9,705 nt of DNA from UBA8752 sp049610565 (GCA_049610565.1 JBMYZR010000070.1:1-9705), one strand, 5' to 3'; counted from the stretch's first letter, positions 1 through 7,336 are shown. Numbers and translations: made by a program. Notes: generated from the sequence alone by a model not told the origin.

Positions 1-1
1 T

Positions 2-214
2 GGCCTGCCCACCGGAAGCCGAAACCTCGACGGGGAATTCTCCGAGCCCGGGAGCATCGCCACGTACCACATCAACAACACGTTTGGCGGTGGTGAAGCT
101 CACCACACCGTGCTGTCTTCCAGCTCGACGGACCTCTACCGCATCTCGCCTTGGCGGGGCGACACTCCCGAAACCTGGCACATGGGAACCGCCATCCGCT
201 GCATCAAGAACTGA
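2..214 (+). CDS. C-terminal fragment of a probable secreted FISUMP-like protein (5' end outside window)
   Basis: Only the last 70 residues are visible; the frame is open from base 2 to the TGA at 212-214. The fragment is rich in Gly, Ser, Thr and aromatics. It has a Ser-rich stretch (LSSSSTDLYRIS) and ends in GTAIRCIKN. This resembles the end of the Fibrobacter succinogenes major paralogous (FISUMP) domain of Bacteroidota and Fibrobacteres surface proteins, which commonly closes with a G-x-x-[VI]-R-C-[VI]-K-[DN] pattern. A distant relative of the formylglycine-generating-enzyme fold is the alternative. FISUMP proteins are generally secreted and of unknown function. The domain call rests on the short C-terminal pattern and is tentative; the existence of a gene end here is much surer. 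No clear terminator follows before the next gene. Confidence 0.5.
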   Translation, partial: GLPTGSRNLDGEFSEPGSIATYHINNTFGGGEAHHTVLSSSSTDLYRISPWRGDTPETWHMGTAIRCIKN

Positions 215-298
215 CCCCATCAGTCGATCTTTCCGTGCGGTGCGTGAAGGACTGAGGGGGTGGTGGACCGCGGGGAGCGGGGCTGCGGCGCGGTGGCG

Positions 299-306
299 TA
301 GATTGA
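299..306 (+). promoter_or_regulatory. Possible -7 box of the hydroxylase gene
   Basis: TAGATTGA partly matches the Bacteroidota -7 consensus TAnnTTTG and ends 4 bases before the ATG at 311. No convincing -33 TTTG lies 19-21 bases upstream. Alone it would be weak; it is listed because other genes in the window show the same box-to-start spacing. Confidence 0.3.
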
Positions 307-310
307 CGGC

Positions 311-1141
311 ATGACGCTGGAGCAGTTCCTTTCGATGTTCGAGGCGATGCCGGCCTGGCAAAAGCTGGGGTGGATCGTCCTCTGCATGTCGGCCAACCTG
401 ATCGTGGAGTCCGTGCGCCCCCTGTTCAGCGGGGGCTTCCGCAGCTGGGCGCACACCCGGACCAACCTCACCTTCCTGGCCACCACCATGGCGATCAACG
501 TGGCCTTCGGGGCGGCGGCCGTGGGGCTGTTCGAATGGACGGCGGCGACCGAATTCGGCTTGCTGCATTGGGTGGCCATGCCGCTTTGGCTGCAGCTGCT
601 GGTGACGGTGATGACGCTCGACCTCATTGCCCAGTACACCGTCCACTACCTGCTGCACAACTGGAAGTGGATGTGGCGGCTGCACATGGTGCACCACAGC
701 GACACCCACGTGGACGTGACCACCGGAACGCGCCACCACCCCATCGACTTCGTCTGCCGCGAGACCTTTGCGCTCCTCGGCGTCATCGTGACGGGGGCGC
801 CGGTGGCGTTCTACGGGTTCTACCGCGTCGTGACCATCTTCTTCACCTACTGGAACCACAGCAACGTGGCCCTGCCGCTGGCGGTGGACAAGGCGCTGAG
901 CTGGCTGGTGGTGACGCCCAACATGCACAAGTTCCACCACCACCACGAGGTGCCGTGGACGGACCGCAACTACGGCAACGTGCTCAGCGTGTGGGACCGC
1001 GTGTTCGGCACGTTCGTCTACGGCGACACTGCCGATGTGGTCTACGGACTGGACATCACCGATCCGGCGCAGAGCGACAGCATCAAATACCAAATGGGCT
1101 TGCCGTTCAACCGGAGCGTGCCCACGACCTCCGGGAAATGA
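311..1141 (+). CDS. Sterol desaturase / fatty acid hydroxylase family membrane protein
   Basis: This 276-residue integral membrane protein is probably a non-haem di-iron oxygenase of the fatty acid hydroxylase superfamily, which hydroxylates or desaturates lipid substrates in the membrane. The three histidine clusters of the family are present: HYLLH at residues 112-116, HMVHH at 125-129 and HKFHHHH at 206-212. RHHP (141-144) and WNHSN (181-185) are further conserved-looking motifs. Hydrophobic stretches near residues 15-32, 50-72, 80-108 and 150-180 fit the usual membrane topology, with histidines facing the cytoplasm. Length is typical of bacterial members. The ATG at 311 is the first in frame with good hydrophobic N-terminal sequence and sits 4 bases after a possible promoter box. 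The substrate cannot be read from the sequence; sterols, carotenoids, fatty acids and sphingolipids are all possible in this family. It converges with the small membrane protein gene at 1205-1414. Confidence 0.88.
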   Translation: MTLEQFLSMFEAMPAWQKLGWIVLCMSANLIVESVRPLFSGGFRSWAHTRTNLTFLATTMAINVAFGAAAVGLFEWTAATEFGLLHWVAMPLWLQLLVTVMTLDLIAQYTVHYLLHNWKWMWRLHMVHHSDTHVDVTTGTRHHPIDFVCRETFALLGVIVTGAPVAFYGFYRVVTIFFTYWNHSNVALPLAVDKALSWLVVTPNMHKFHHHHEVPWTDRNYGNVLSVWDRVFGTFVYGDTADVVYGLDITDPAQSDSIKYQMGLPFNRSVPTTSGK

Positions 1142-1161
1142 AAACGGCCCACGAGGGGCCG
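1141..1161. terminator. Hairpin terminator shared by two convergent genes
   Basis: CGGCCC (1145-1150) pairs with GGGCCG (1156-1161) around a five-base loop. On the minus strand the stem is followed directly by TTTT (complement of 1141-1144), so it is a good intrinsic terminator for the small gene at 1205-1414. On the plus strand it begins right at the hydroxylase stop codon, but lacks a T-run beyond GGATT, so its action in that direction is less certain. Confidence 0.65.
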
Positions 1162-1204
1162 GATTGAGGAAGAAGGAAGGGTCAAAAGTCAGGGGAAACA
1201 GAGG

Positions 1205-1414
1205 TCAACGTCGTTCGATCACAGGGCCGGCAGACAGCCACATGATGGCGAAGAAGAAGGCATAGATCGCGAGCGATTCGAAAGGCGACGGGACATGGGT
1301 CACCCCCGCCATCTTGCGGAACTGCAAGAAGAGGAAGACCGCATTGAAGAGGGCGGTTCCTGCCAGCGCACCCAGCGCGGTCGACGTCAGTTTTTTCTTT
1401 CTCCTCGGAGACAT
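1205..1414 (-). CDS. Small two-helix membrane protein of unknown function
   Basis: The predicted product is 69 residues when started at the ATG at 1412-1414 (MSPRRKKK...). I do not recognise the family. Residues about 12-32 and 46-65 are strongly hydrophobic, and both can span a membrane. The N-terminal RRKKK cluster and the C-terminal ERR favour both ends in the cytoplasm by the positive-inside rule. An upstream in-frame ATG (1457-1459) would add 15 residues, but those look non-native and would extend past the likely promoter. Support for a real gene: a promoter-like box pair just upstream, a terminator with a T-run just downstream, and amino-acid composition typical of a membrane protein. 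It is divergent from the porin operon, with 146 bases between the start codons. A chance open frame in GC-rich DNA is the alternative. Confidence 0.6.
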   Translation of the reverse strand: MSPRRKKKLTSTALGALAGTALFNAVFLFLQFRKMAGVTHVPSPFESLAIYAFFFAIMWLSAGPVIERR

Positions 1415-1422
1415 GGTGACAG

Positions 1423-1454
1423 GAAAAGTACCGAGGCTTCTCAGTCCTGACAAT
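1423..1454 (-). promoter_or_regulatory. Putative promoter of the small membrane protein gene
   Basis: On the minus strand ATTG (complement of 1451-1454) is followed by a 20-base spacer and TACTTTTC (complement of 1423-1430). This is close to the Bacteroidota pattern TTTG-N19-21-TAnnTTTG, with one mismatch in each box. The -7 box ends 8 bases before the ATG at 1414, so any leader would be very short. Confidence 0.45.
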
Positions 1455-1548
1455 GACATCCGTCACCACCCGAAGACATCAGAACATTTCCCCCAGTCCT
1501 TCCTGTGTAACCCAAGGCACTCCGGAACATTCTCACACAGCCCATCCG

Positions 1549-1556
1549 TAAATTGG
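1549..1556 (+). promoter_or_regulatory. Possible -7 box of the porin/kinase operon
   Basis: TAAATTGG differs from TAnnTTTG at one position and ends 4 bases before the ATG at 1561. No clear -33 element is visible 19-21 bases upstream, which could mean activator dependence or that this is not the true promoter. No strong operator-like repeat is seen in the 146-base divergent gap. Confidence 0.38.
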
Positions 1557-1560
1557 AGTC

Positions 1561-2691
1561 ATGAACCTTTCCCGTCTTGGCGCGATGGCCCTGCTCCTTG
1601 GTTTGTGGACCTCTCCGGGGGTCGGGCAAGCGCAATCCGGTCCCGCCACACAGTTCCAGCTGTTCGGACACATGACCTCCACCATCGAGGAATCGGACGG
1701 CGACCGCTTCAGCGAATTCAGCTTGGGAGAGCATGACCTGTTTGTCACCAGCCAATTCAGTCCCCGGATCTCCTTCCTTGGAGAAATCTTGGTCGGACCG
1801 CTTGGGTCTTCCGGTCACGGCATGGCCGACTACAAAGTCAGCATTGAACGGTCCAGGGTCAAATACGACGTTCGCAACTGGCTCAGCGTGATCATCGGCA
1901 AGATGCACAGTCCGGTCAACTACTGGAACGACGTCTACCACCACGGGCGCCTCTTCTTCCCCACCATCGACCGTCCCCGGTCATTCGGAACCCACATTCC
2001 CATCCACACGCTGGGCCTGAGGCTGCAGGGCCAGAACATCGGCAAACTCAAATTCGGCTACGACCTCGTGATCGGAAACGGCATGAGCTCCAGCGATGTC
2101 GTTGACAACAACTTCCAGAAGTCCATCACCGCCGCGGTGCACATCAAGCCCGAAAAGCAAATGCGGGTCAACCTCAGCGCCTACCGGGACGTGATCTTTT
2201 CCAACATGGTCGGTGCCCACGCCGGGCACTCAAGCGGCAATCACTACATGATGGGCGAAGACGGGTGGTATCCAGTCGACCTCGATTACGAGTTGTATTG
2301 CTTCAGCCTTTGGAGGAAATGGAAACAGTGGGAAGTGCTGCTGGAGGGGACCTTCAACCGGAGCGGGCTCGCCGCCAGCAATGACCCGGAGCTCATTGCG
2401 GGCCTGCCCACCGAGAAATCCGCCAACACCACCGCTTTCGTCTATGCAGGACACAAAGTGGGCAAGCGAGGCCAGCTCTATGTCTTGGCGGACCGCTGCC
2501 GGACTCAGGACGTGGACCTGCACCTGAAGTCGAACGACCAACTGAAATACGGCATCGGCTGGCAACACTGGTTCACTCCCTTCGTGAAGGCGCAGGTTCA
2601 ATTGGAGCGCTACACGGGTCGGGACGGATTCGAAATGCCGGCCGACGACAAACTCGAAGCGAAGTTCCGCATCGCCTATTGCATGCAGTGA
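1561..2691 (+). CDS. Predicted outer-membrane beta-barrel (porin-like) protein
   Basis: The 376-residue protein has a clear signal peptide: basic NLSR start, hydrophobic core to about residue 18, and likely cleavage after GQA near residue 24. The rest has the alternating hydrophobic/polar pattern and aromatic girdle of a transmembrane beta-barrel (for example FQLFGHMTS, LSVIIGKMHSP, LKFGYDLVIGNG, AFVYAGHKVG). A distinctive segment reads GKMHSPVNYWNDVYHHG (113-129) then FFPTIDRP (132-139), similar in style to OprO/OprP-type anion porins. The C-terminus (IAYCMQ) lacks the terminal aromatic usual for barrels. It is first in a four-gene operon and its TGA overlaps the next ATG by one base (TGATG). 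I infer that it admits or captures a solute for the adjacent binding protein. The specific substrate and exact family are not established. Confidence 0.6.
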   Translation: MNLSRLGAMALLLGLWTSPGVGQAQSGPATQFQLFGHMTSTIEESDGDRFSEFSLGEHDLFVTSQFSPRISFLGEILVGPLGSSGHGMADYKVSIERSRVKYDVRNWLSVIIGKMHSPVNYWNDVYHHGRLFFPTIDRPRSFGTHIPIHTLGLRLQGQNIGKLKFGYDLVIGNGMSSSDVVDNNFQKSITAAVHIKPEKQMRVNLSAYRDVIFSNMVGAHAGHSSGNHYMMGEDGWYPVDLDYELYCFSLWRKWKQWEVLLEGTFNRSGLAASNDPELIAGLPTEKSANTTAFVYAGHKVGKRGQLYVLADRCRTQDVDLHLKSNDQLKYGIGWQHWFTPFVKAQVQLERYTGRDGFEMPADDKLEAKFRIAYCMQ

Positions 2692-3098
2692 TGCGGACGA
2701 TTCTGTTGACATTCGCCCTCCTGTGGGCGCAAGGGAGCTTCGCACAAGACCCGGTGGTCGTGGCCAATGGCACGGGCCAGACGAACTGGACCGAAGGTCA
2801 GATCATGGCCGTGTTCAACGGAGAGCGGACCATCTGGCCCAGCGGACTCCCGGCCGTGGTGGTCTTGCCGGCCAGCGAGAGCGAATCCTTCGAAAAAACG
2901 GCCGGCTGGTGCTTTGATACGGACGGGTTCGAGTACCAGAAACACTGGCTCTCCCTCGTCTTCCAAGGCCGAACGGCACCTCCGGTGTTCGTGGATTCAG
3001 AGCAGGAAGTCCTGGAGTACGTGGAAGAACACCCCGGTGCCATCGGCCTTCTGCATGCCGCCGAAGCCCCGTCCAACCTCAGGTTGCGCCTGAAATGA
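2691..3098 (+). CDS. Half-size PstS-like periplasmic substrate-binding domain protein
   Basis: The product is 135 residues from the ATG at 2691, chosen because it overlaps the porin stop (TGATG) and directly gives a signal peptide, MRTILLTFALLWAQGSFA, with cleavage after residue 18. In-frame TTG (2679) and GTG (2688) are weaker alternatives. The mature part resembles one lobe of phosphate-binding PstS proteins (PBP_like_2 type). It has an 'F-x-G-x-x-x-x-W-x-x-G' signature (IMAVFNGERTIWPSG, 38-52), then KHWLSLVFQGRTAPP (84-98), then an E-V-x-x-Y-V-x-x-x-P-G-A-I-G ending (106-119). Full PstS is roughly twice as long with two lobes, so this one probably cannot clamp a ligand in the classical way. 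No transporter genes adjoin it. Its 3' end overlaps the kinase start (ATGA). I infer a sensory or adaptor role for the kinase; phosphate as ligand is only suggested by family. Confidence 0.68.
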   Translation: MRTILLTFALLWAQGSFAQDPVVVANGTGQTNWTEGQIMAVFNGERTIWPSGLPAVVVLPASESESFEKTAGWCFDTDGFEYQKHWLSLVFQGRTAPPVFVDSEQEVLEYVEEHPGAIGLLHAAEAPSNLRLRLK

Positions 3099-5734
3099 TC
3101 CGATTCAACACCCTCGTCGGCCGCGTCTGGGGGCCCTTTCTCCTGCTGTCCTTGGCGTTCATGACGCTGATCGGGGTGTACGTCCCGAAGCAACAGCGGG
3201 CCGCCCTGCTCGAATTTCAAAGGCAGGAGCTCACCGTAATGGCCAACACCATCGCTCGGACCATGGCCATCGCCGCAGAGCGGGATCAACTGCTGGACAT
3301 TCCGCGCTATTTCTCGGTCATTCAAGATCAAAGCAGCATCGCATACAGCGCCCTGCAATTCGAGGGGGACACCACGCTCATCACGAGCCCACCGGGCATG
3401 AAGCGGACCCTGTTCGAGCAGGACGACCCCCTGCTCGTTCAAGTGCCCTTCCGCGGCGGGCGCATCAAGGGCACGGTCTACGTCAAAGGATCCGGCTCTT
3501 ACTCGGCGGCGCAGGCGAGCGAACTCAACCTCCCCCTTCAAATCGCACTGGCTTTGATCGCCTTGACCGTGGGCGGCCTGTATTTCTTTCTGCTCGCCCG
3601 CGTCTCGAGACCCCTTCAAGCCCTGCGCAAGACCGCCGAAACCCTTCGGCGCGGTCAATTGGACCAACCCGTAGACACCCAACCCCGGATTGCTGAGGTG
3701 CGCGCCCTGAACCTCGCCCTCGAAAGGCTCCGCAGTGGCTTGAAGGAACAACGGGAGACCAATGAGCTGCTGACGCAGGGCATGGAAGTTGAAATCCGCC
3801 GACAGACCAAGGACCTGCGCAAAACCCTGGACGAGCTGAAGGACAGCCGGAACCTGTTTGGCAGCGTCATTGAGTCCGCCCTCGACGCAGTGATCCTCGC
3901 AGACGGAAAGTCGAGGATCATCGAATGGAACCGCAAAGCCGAAATCATCTTCGGGTGGACGCGCGAAGAGGCCATCGGCAAATTGCTCAGCGACCTCATC
4001 ATCCCCCATCAACACAGGGAGGGGCACCTGTCAGGGATGGACAAATACCACGCCACAGGCCATGGCCCCGTCCTCAACAACACCATTGAAATCCAAGCCC
4101 TTCGCCGCAATGGAGAGCTGTTCGACATCGAGCTCTACATCACCGACGTGAAGGTGGACAACGAGATCATCTTCTCAAGCTTCATCCGGGACATCACCGA
4201 GTCCAAAAAGATGCAGGTGGACCTCGATCAGGAGCGGACCCTGAGCGCGAGCCTCTTGAATGGTCTGCCCCTCATGTGCAGCCTCAAGAACGAAGACCTT
4301 GAGTTCACCTTCATCAACGACATGGCCTGCAAGGTGCTCGGCAGGGAGCGCGAAGAGCTGCTCGGCAAGCAGGAAAAAGAGGTCTTCGAAGAGGACTGGG
4401 TGGAAGACTCCATCGCCTTGGACCGCGCAGGCTACGAAGGCAAGGAAGTACCGGTCAGGGAGCGGGTCTTCATGGTCGATGGCCGGGAGGAGAAATATGT
4501 CATCGGTCGTTACCAATTTTCCATCGGGGAGACCAAGCCCATCCGCTACCTCTTGACTTACGGCTTCAACGTCACCCAACTGAAGCAAGTCCAGGCGGAA
4601 CTCGAGCAGGCCCTGAAAACCAAGGATGAGTTCCTCGCCACGGTCTCCCACGAGATCCGGACGCCCCTGCACAGCATCATCGTGCTCGCCAACCTGCTCA
4701 ACGAAGGGGAACGAGAAAATGAAACCGAGCAGTTCGCCGAGAACATCCACACCTCTTCCCAGCATTTGCTCGAGCTGGTCAACGACATCCTCGACTTCTC
4801 CAAGGCGGAAGCCGGTCAATTGAAGCTGAATCCCCAGCCGATGAAGCTCGACGCCTTCATCGACAACCTCAACCGCATTGACTCCGGCAAGCGCAATCCG
4901 GACGTGACCTTCGAAAAGCACGTTGAAGGGTGCGAAGGGCTCGAGGTCATGGGCGACTCCACCCGCTTGAACCAGGTCCTCAACAACCTGATATCCAACG
5001 CGTTCAAGTTCACCAAGACCGGTGAGGTGGCACTGTCGGTGGCCTGCGAGGTGGAGAACGGCATGGCCACCGCGACATGGCGCGTCCGGGACACCGGCAT
5101 CGGCATCGCCGCCGAGGACATCGACCTGATCAAGGAGGCCTTCCAGCAGGCCCACTCCGGCATCGCCCGCCAATTCGGCGGAACGGGATTGGGACTCGGC
5201 ATCGTGGTCCGCATCCTCAACCTCATGGACTCCGACCTGACCATTGAAAGCCGCCTCGGCGAAGGCTCGGAATTCAGCTTTACCCTCACCTTGCCCGTGA
5301 TCGGCCTCAATGCGTCCAGCGTCACGGAGAAGCCCCTCGGGGAAGCCGACACAGCCGGCTTGCGCATGCTCTATGTGGAAGACATGCTCCCCAACCAGAT
5401 GGTGATGAAGGCCATGTGCAAACCGTGGGCGCTGGAATTGACCATCGTCGATTCCGGACAGAAGGCCATCGCCACCGTGGACTCCGAGACTTTCGACCTC
5501 ATCCTGATGGACATCCAGATGCCGGGTATGGACGGCATCGAAACCTTACAACGGATGCGGGCACAGCACGAAACGCTGCCCCCTGTCCACGCCTTCACCG
5601 CACACGGCGGCAACGACGACCAGGACAAATACCTCCAGCTCGGTTTCGACGGCGTCCTCACCAAGCCGATCACGCCGGCACAACTCGAGCAATTCCTCAA
5701 AGCCCAAGCCCATGAGCAGCAAAACCGCAGCTGA
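3095..5734 (+). CDS. Membrane-bound hybrid sensor histidine kinase (HAMP-PAS-PAS-HisKA-HATPase-REC)
   Basis: This 879-residue inner-membrane kinase would sense an envelope signal and pass phosphate His to Asp internally. In order: TM1 about 11-30; extracytoplasmic sensor region 31-147, not a recognised domain; TM2 about 148-168; HAMP about 167-218; coiled coil to about 249; PAS 250-371 ending RDITES; second PAS about 383-495; HisKA with SHEIRTP and phospho-acceptor His519; HATPase_c with N-box around 626-643, DTGIGI at 666 and GGTGLGLG at 695; receiver domain with acidic pair E762/D763, phospho-acceptor Asp806 in LILMDIQMPGMDG, Thr835 and Lys857. All catalytic residues look intact. It overlaps the PstS-like gene by four bases and the HPt gene by 23, so translation is probably coupled. 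The receiver needs an HPt partner, supplied by the next gene. No DNA-binding response regulator is present in the window. Confidence 0.93.
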   Translation: MIRFNTLVGRVWGPFLLLSLAFMTLIGVYVPKQQRAALLEFQRQELTVMANTIARTMAIAAERDQLLDIPRYFSVIQDQSSIAYSALQFEGDTTLITSPPGMKRTLFEQDDPLLVQVPFRGGRIKGTVYVKGSGSYSAAQASELNLPLQIALALIALTVGGLYFFLLARVSRPLQALRKTAETLRRGQLDQPVDTQPRIAEVRALNLALERLRSGLKEQRETNELLTQGMEVEIRRQTKDLRKTLDELKDSRNLFGSVIESALDAVILADGKSRIIEWNRKAEIIFGWTREEAIGKLLSDLIIPHQHREGHLSGMDKYHATGHGPVLNNTIEIQALRRNGELFDIELYITDVKVDNEIIFSSFIRDITESKKMQVDLDQERTLSASLLNGLPLMCSLKNEDLEFTFINDMACKVLGREREELLGKQEKEVFEEDWVEDSIALDRAGYEGKEVPVRERVFMVDGREEKYVIGRYQFSIGETKPIRYLLTYGFNVTQLKQVQAELEQALKTKDEFLATVSHEIRTPLHSIIVLANLLNEGERENETEQFAENIHTSSQHLLELVNDILDFSKAEAGQLKLNPQPMKLDAFIDNLNRIDSGKRNPDVTFEKHVEGCEGLEVMGDSTRLNQVLNNLISNAFKFTKTGEVALSVACEVENGMATATWRVRDTGIGIAAEDIDLIKEAFQQAHSGIARQFGGTGLGLGIVVRILNLMDSDLTIESRLGEGSEFSFTLTLPVIGLNASSVTEKPLGEADTAGLRMLYVEDMLPNQMVMKAMCKPWALELTIVDSGQKAIATVDSETFDLILMDIQMPGMDGIETLQRMRAQHETLPPVHAFTAHGGNDDQDKYLQLGFDGVLTKPITPAQLEQFLKAQAHEQQNRS

Positions 5735-6035
5735 ATTCGACGCTGCCTATTTCCGACAGCTGTTCGGCTCGGACGACGCGAGCTGGGCCGAATTCGTGTC
5801 CGTCTCCATCCACTCCTTTGCCGTGGCCAAGGCCGACCTCGGCGCTGCGGCCACTTCGGGCGACATGGACTCCGCCTCGAAAGTGCGCCACGCCATCGGC
5901 CCGTCCCTGACGCAATGGGGCGCCGTGACGCTCGAATCCAGCCTGCGCGCGCTCGACGTCGACAATCTGGCGGAAGACTGGGCGCCGCTCGAGCCGGAAT
6001 TCGACGCCCTCATCGCCGCCCTCAAGGCACTCTGA
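5712..6035 (+). CDS. Stand-alone HPt (histidine phosphotransfer) domain protein
   Basis: The 107-residue soluble, helix-rich protein has the layout of an HPt four-helix bundle. The likely phospho-accepting residue is His60 in a KVRHAIGPSLTQWGAVTLE segment, followed by LESSLRAL, matching the usual H...GA..L...L.xLE spacing. The motif is divergent: the common H-x-L-K-G-S core reads H-A-I-G-P-S, so the Lys and Gly after the His are replaced. Its start lies 23 bases inside the kinase gene. That places it as the dedicated partner of the kinase receiver domain, a job that an extra C-terminal domain does in ArcB- or BarA-type kinases. It would relay phosphate from Asp806 to an unlinked response regulator. 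Assignment rests on context as much as on sequence. A strong terminator follows 22 bases after the stop. Confidence 0.75.
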   Translation: MSSKTAAEFDAAYFRQLFGSDDASWAEFVSVSIHSFAVAKADLGAAATSGDMDSASKVRHAIGPSLTQWGAVTLESSLRALDVDNLAEDWAPLEPEFDALIAALKAL

Positions 6036-6057
6036 TCCGGCCGCGGCCCACCATGCA

Positions 6058-6081
6058 AAAAGGGGCCTCTCGGCCCCTTTT
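6058..6081. terminator. Strong bidirectional intrinsic terminator
   Basis: AAAAGGGGCC (6058-6067) is perfectly complementary to GGCCCCTTTT (6072-6081) around the loop TCTC. The A-run and T-run give a U-tract on both strands. It lies between the ends of the HPt gene (plus) and icd (minus) and should terminate both. Confidence 0.9.
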
Positions 6082-6106
6082 CTGCTTGATTTGCTGACGT
6101 TCCGCC

Positions 6107-7336
6107 TCAGGCCATGCGGGCCTTCAGTTCGCCGTCAATGGCGTCGAGGAACTCCTCGGTGGTAAGCCAGTGATCGTCGGTCATCGCCTTCTCGTGGATG
6201 AGCAGGGCGAGGTCCTTGGTCATGCGGCCGCTCTCGACCACGTCGATGCACACCTGCTCCAGGGTCTGGGCGAAGTTGCGCAGGGCGTCGTTGCCGTCCA
6301 GCTTTCCGCGGAAGTCGAGACCGCGGGTCCAGGCGAAGATGCTCGCGATGGGGTTGGTGGACGTCTTCTTGCCTTGCTGGTGCTGGCGGTAGTGGCGGGT
6401 CACGGTGCCGTGGGCGGCCTCGGCCTCCATGGTCTTGCCGTCGGGCGTCACGAGGGTGGACGTCATCAAGCCGAGGGAGCCGAAGCCCTGGGCCACGGTG
6501 TCGGACTGCACGTCGCCGTCGTAGTTCTTGCAGGCCCACACGAAGCCGCCGTTCCACTTCATGGCCGCAGCGACCATGTCGTCGATGAGGCGGTGCTCAT
6601 ACGTGATGCCAGCGGCGTCGAACTGATCCTTGAACTCGTTGTCGAACACCTCCTGGAAGATGTCCTTGAAACGACCGTCGTAGGCCTTGAGGATGGTGTT
6701 CTTCGTGGAGAGGTACAGCGGCCACCCCTTGGACAGGGCCTGGTTCATGCAGCTGCGGGCGAAGCCGTAGATGCTCTCGTCCGTGTTGTACATGCTCATG
6801 GCGACACCGCCCTCGCCCTCGAAGTTGTAGACCTCCCACTCAGTGGGTTCGCCACCGCCTTCGGGGATGAAGGTCATGGTCAACTTGCCCTTGCCTTGGA
6901 TGACGGCATCGGTGGCTTTGTACTGGTCACCGAAGGCGTGACGGCCGATGCAGATCGGCTGCGTCCAACCCGGCACCAGGCGCGGGACGTTCTTCATGAT
7001 GATGGGCTCGCGGAAGACGGTGCCACCGATGATGTTGCGGAGCGTGCCGTTGGGGCTGCGCCACATCTTCTTCAGGCCGAACTCCTCCACGCGCTGCTCG
7101 TCCGGCGTGATGGTCGCGCACTTGATGCCGACGCTGTGCTTCTTGATCGCTTCGGCGGCGTCGACCGTGATCTGGTCGTCCGTCTCGTCGCGCTTCTCGA
7201 TGCCGAGGTCGTAGTAGAGCAACTCGATGTCGAGGTACGGCAGGATGAGCCGGTCCTTGATGAATTGCCAGATGATGCGGGTCATCTCATCGCCGTCGAG
7301 CTCGACGACAGGGTTGTGGACCTTGATCTTTTCCAT
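6107..7336 (-). CDS. icd: NADP-dependent isocitrate dehydrogenase, eukaryotic-like dimeric type
   Basis: This enzyme oxidatively decarboxylates isocitrate to 2-oxoglutarate with NADP+ in the TCA cycle. The 409-residue protein is close to the human IDH1/IDH2-like subfamily rather than the E. coli type. SPNGTLRNIIGGTVFRE and GRHAFGDQYKATD contain the substrate-binding arginines, with Arg132 at the same number as in human IDH1. YDGDVQSDTVAQGFGSLG carries the metal-binding aspartates Asp275 and Asp279, again matching IDH1 numbering. EAEAAHGTVTRHYR is the cofactor-binding stretch. I chose the ATG at 7334-7336; a TTG two codons upstream (7340-7342) is also open but less likely. The protein is full length with no missing motif. 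It is transcribed from its own promoter (7384-7416), downstream of ndk, and ends at the shared terminator. Human numbering is from established knowledge; the match was made by eye. Confidence 0.97.
   Translation of the reverse strand: MEKIKVHNPVVELDGDEMTRIIWQFIKDRLILPYLDIELLYYDLGIEKRDETDDQITVDAAEAIKKHSVGIKCATITPDEQRVEEFGLKKMWRSPNGTLRNIIGGTVFREPIIMKNVPRLVPGWTQPICIGRHAFGDQYKATDAVIQGKGKLTMTFIPEGGGEPTEWEVYNFEGEGGVAMSMYNTDESIYGFARSCMNQALSKGWPLYLSTKNTILKAYDGRFKDIFQEVFDNEFKDQFDAAGITYEHRLIDDMVAAAMKWNGGFVWACKNYDGDVQSDTVAQGFGSLGLMTSTLVTPDGKTMEAEAAHGTVTRHYRQHQQGKKTSTNPIASIFAWTRGLDFRGKLDGNDALRNFAQTLEQVCIDVVESGRMTKDLALLIHEKAMTDDHWLTTEEFLDAIDGELKARMA

Noticed and set aside
920..960. Run of CAC codons in the hydroxylase as a simple repeat
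   Set aside because: It encodes the conserved third histidine box of the enzyme family.
370..1167. Alternative plus-strand frame (265 codons) overlapping the hydroxylase
   Set aside because: Arg/Pro/His/Gly-rich out-of-frame product typical of GC-rich shadows; the histidine boxes are in the other frame.
1503..1540. CTGTGT ... ACACAG inverted repeat upstream of the porin operon as an operator
   Set aside because: Six-base arms separated by 26 bases are expected by chance and have no clear promoter relation.
2798..4027. Minus-strand open frame (409 codons) under the PstS-like and kinase genes
   Set aside because: It crosses two real genes in antisense and shows no recognisable domain; the kinase domains on the plus strand explain this DNA.
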